DNA of 64,000 nucleotides, taken from Synechococcales cyanobacterium GL140_1_metabat_312. Lineage in GTDB: Bacteria > Cyanobacteriota > Cyanobacteriia > Leptolyngbyales > Leptolyngbyaceae. The stretch is taken from NCBI GenBank assembly GCA_025351345.1, contig JANXWB010000010.1, positions 86,330 to 150,329 on the forward strand, read 5' to 3'. The notes beneath the pieces were generated by a model. The model searched no databases. It saw nothing but the letters and a program-made list of their open reading frames with translations, and was not told the origin of the DNA. Both the position numbers and the translations under genes were made by a program. Below are positions 62,674-64,000 of the stretch, piece by piece. The first letter of the stretch is position 1. The number at the start of each line of letters is the position of its first letter.

Positions 62674-63010
62674 TCATATAGTCTAATGCGAACATCCAAG
62701 TTGGTCTTCTACCGGAAGGACTAGGCAACGAGATAGAGCTTCAAATAGTGGGACTTAATGTCTTAAATATTACGCAAGCCCTACCAAGATTTACGTCGGA
62801 CAAGCACAGAAACTAGCCACAAAAACAGGCATTATTTTCGCCTCAAATTGAATTAAAATCTCCTATTCTAGGGATCCATAATTAATCTAGTGATAATACA
62901 AAAAAGTACGAAACTTTATTTAGGTAAAATTTCGTACTGATAAGTTAACTCTGAAAAGATGTTATTTTTTAGGGAAAAGACGTGACGTTATAGTGGTTTA
63001 TGAAAGAGAT
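62674..63010 (-). other. Gap between the response regulator and the sigma factor gene
   Basis: A 337-bp gap with no coding potential seen. It holds the terminator of the sigma factor gene at 62899-62938 and, on its left side, the presumed promoter of the response-regulator gene, which I cannot pinpoint. Confidence 0.3.
62899..62938 (-). terminator. Terminator of the principal sigma factor gene
   Basis: AGTACGAAA (62905-62913) and TTTCGTACT (62930-62938) form a 9-bp stem. On the minus strand it is followed by TTTTTT (the A run at 62900-62905). It lies about 70 bp past the sigma gene stop. Confidence 0.85.
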
Positions 63011-64000
63011 TTAAACCCAATCTTTGAGCAATGCTTGACGACGGGGATGGCGCAATTTTCGCATAGCTTTTGCTTGGATTTGACGGACTCGTTCACGAGA
63101 TAAGTCGTAGATTTTACCAATTTCGGTCAAGGTATAATGCTGACCATCTTCAAGGCCATAGCGTAGACGGATAATTTCCCGCTCCCGATCGCTCAAGTGA
63201 TCTAGCACTGAATTCAGCCGATCGCTCAACAGCTTACGATCGAGATTCTCATTCGGAGGAATATTGTCAGAGTCTTCAATAAGCTGCATCAGCTCCGTAT
63301 CTTCGTCCTTGCCAACCCATGCATGGAGGGACAAAGTGCGTTGACTGACATCCAGAACTTGGTCTAGTTTATCCTCATCCATATCGAGAGCCGCCGCCAA
63401 CTCTTGCTTCGTGGGCCGACGACCAAATTCTTGGGAAAGCGTTTGGCGAACCTTGCGGACTTGGTTCAATTTTTCCACCATGTGAACCGGAAGACGCACA
63501 GTACGACTCTGGGACGCGATCGCTCTCGTGATGCCCTGACGAATCCACCAGTAAGCATAGGTCGAAAATTTATAGCCCCGCTCATAATCAAATTTTTCAG
63601 CCGCCCGCATCAAGCCCATGGATCCTTCTTGAATCAAATCTAAGAATGGAACGCCGCGATTAAGATATTTCTTAGCAATAGAAACAACTAGTCGAAGATT
63701 AGCTCGTACTAGCTTGCGCTTAGCTCGCTCTCCAACTGGTCCGCCTTTGGCAATTTCACGGGCTAGTTCAATTTCTTCAGCCTGGTTCAGCAGCGGATAC
63801 CGCGCCATTTCTCGAAGAAAGATCCCCACTGAATCATCCGACAAGCCCAGATAATCACTATTACTTTTCGGCACCGATCGCGCTAGAGCTTCTGGAGTCA
63901 ATTCATCATCGCTCAGGACTTCTACATCTGGGCCAAGGGGTAACTCTTCCGTCGGAGCATCTAGATCAGTTTTTGTTTTCGTTTTAGAAGATTTAGTTAC
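63011..64000 (-). CDS. rpoD: RNA polymerase principal sigma factor RpoD/SigA (5' partial)
   Basis: The frame is open from the stop at 63011 to the right edge, so the 5' end is cut off; about 329 residues are visible. The first ~34 are Lys/Thr and acidic ([20 protein letters not shown]), the end of an N-terminal extension. Regions 1.2-4 follow: [40 protein letters not shown] (2.1), [20 protein letters not shown] and [20 protein letters not shown] (2.2-2.4), and [20 protein letters not shown] (4.2). This is a group 1 sigma factor or a close group 2 paralogue. The cyanobacterial housekeeping SigA is the best match by length and intact regions. Confidence 0.9.
   Translation of the reverse strand, partial: VTKSSKTKTKTDLDAPTEELPLGPDVEVLSDDELTPEALARSVPKSNSDYLGLSDDSVGIFLREMARYPLLNQAEEIELAREIAKGGPVGERAKRKLVRANLRLVVSIAKKYLNRGVPFLDLIQEGSMGLMRAAEKFDYERGYKFSTYAYWWIRQGITRAIASQSRTVRLPVHMVEKLNQVRKVRQTLSQEFGRRPTKQELAAALDMDEDKLDQVLDVSQRTLSLHAWVGKDEDTELMQLIEDSDNIPPNENLDRKLLSDRLNSVLDHLSDREREIIRLRYGLEDGQHYTLTEIGKIYDLSRERVRQIQAKAMRKLRHPRRQALLKDWV

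Overview
This 64-kb window comes from a cyanobacterial chromosome. It carries the allophycocyanin genes apcA, apcB and apcC, the photosystem I gene psaK, the cytochrome b6f gene petM, a Ycf39-type photosystem II assembly factor, a Ycf37-like TPR protein, and a Rubisco-activase-like ATPase with a Rubisco small-subunit-like tail. CGATCG and HIP1-type GCGATCGC sites recur about once per 100-150 bp where I counted. A HetZ-related regulator and an XisH/XisI pair suggest a filamentous lineage, although no heterocyst gene cluster is visible. No insertion sequence, prophage, CRISPR array or rRNA operon was found.

Layout. 1-5254 (+) is an exopolysaccharide or O-antigen-like block: the end of a probable glycosyltransferase, a flippase, a GT4 and a GT2 transferase, and a ligase/polymerase-like membrane protein. 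tRNA-Thr and apcABC (5.4-7.4 kb) follow. Then come tRNA-Leu, an M48 protease whose last codons run into that tRNA, an RNase D-like exonuclease, a DUF4079 protein, ComEC, tRNA-Ser and psaK. 13-20.5 kb holds three orphan family-5 solute-binding lipoproteins, a LarB homologue and two nuclease-like genes. A glutathione peroxidase and the HetZ-related gene come next, then the minus-strand rimP-nusA-ylxR-infB operon (22.8-28.8 kb).

29-33 kb holds a sulfurtransferase and a divergent pair: a proline-rich beta-barrel protein and a proline-rich FecR-domain protein, with a possible small secreted peptide between them. 33-48 kb is mostly minus strand: Ycf37-like, a polar solute-binding protein, rplT, rpmI, a J-domain/pentapeptide protein, DUF2949, DUF192, an NblR-like regulator, NAD kinase, a histidine kinase beside arsC, ycf39 and petM. 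pdxA, a MerR regulator and the activase run on the plus strand, followed by xisHI and a double-domain QueD/PTPS gene.

48-64 kb contains a membrane/PEP-synthase-like fusion, a histidine kinase with a decayed ATPase domain, DUF1350, DUF3318, a cyanobacterial gshA, trmL, a LysM-M23 endopeptidase behind a long structured leader, tRNA-Met, a YraQ-type permease, mtnP, a stand-alone response regulator and the 3' part of the principal sigma factor gene.

Most of the window is housekeeping and photosynthesis. The least explained parts are the divergent FecR/beta-barrel locus with its small ORF (29.9-33.1 kb), the structured leader at 56.59-56.73 kb, the tandem-PTPS enzyme, the PEP-synthase-like fusion and the kinase with a decayed ATP site. 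All functional calls are from reading the sequence; no database search was run.
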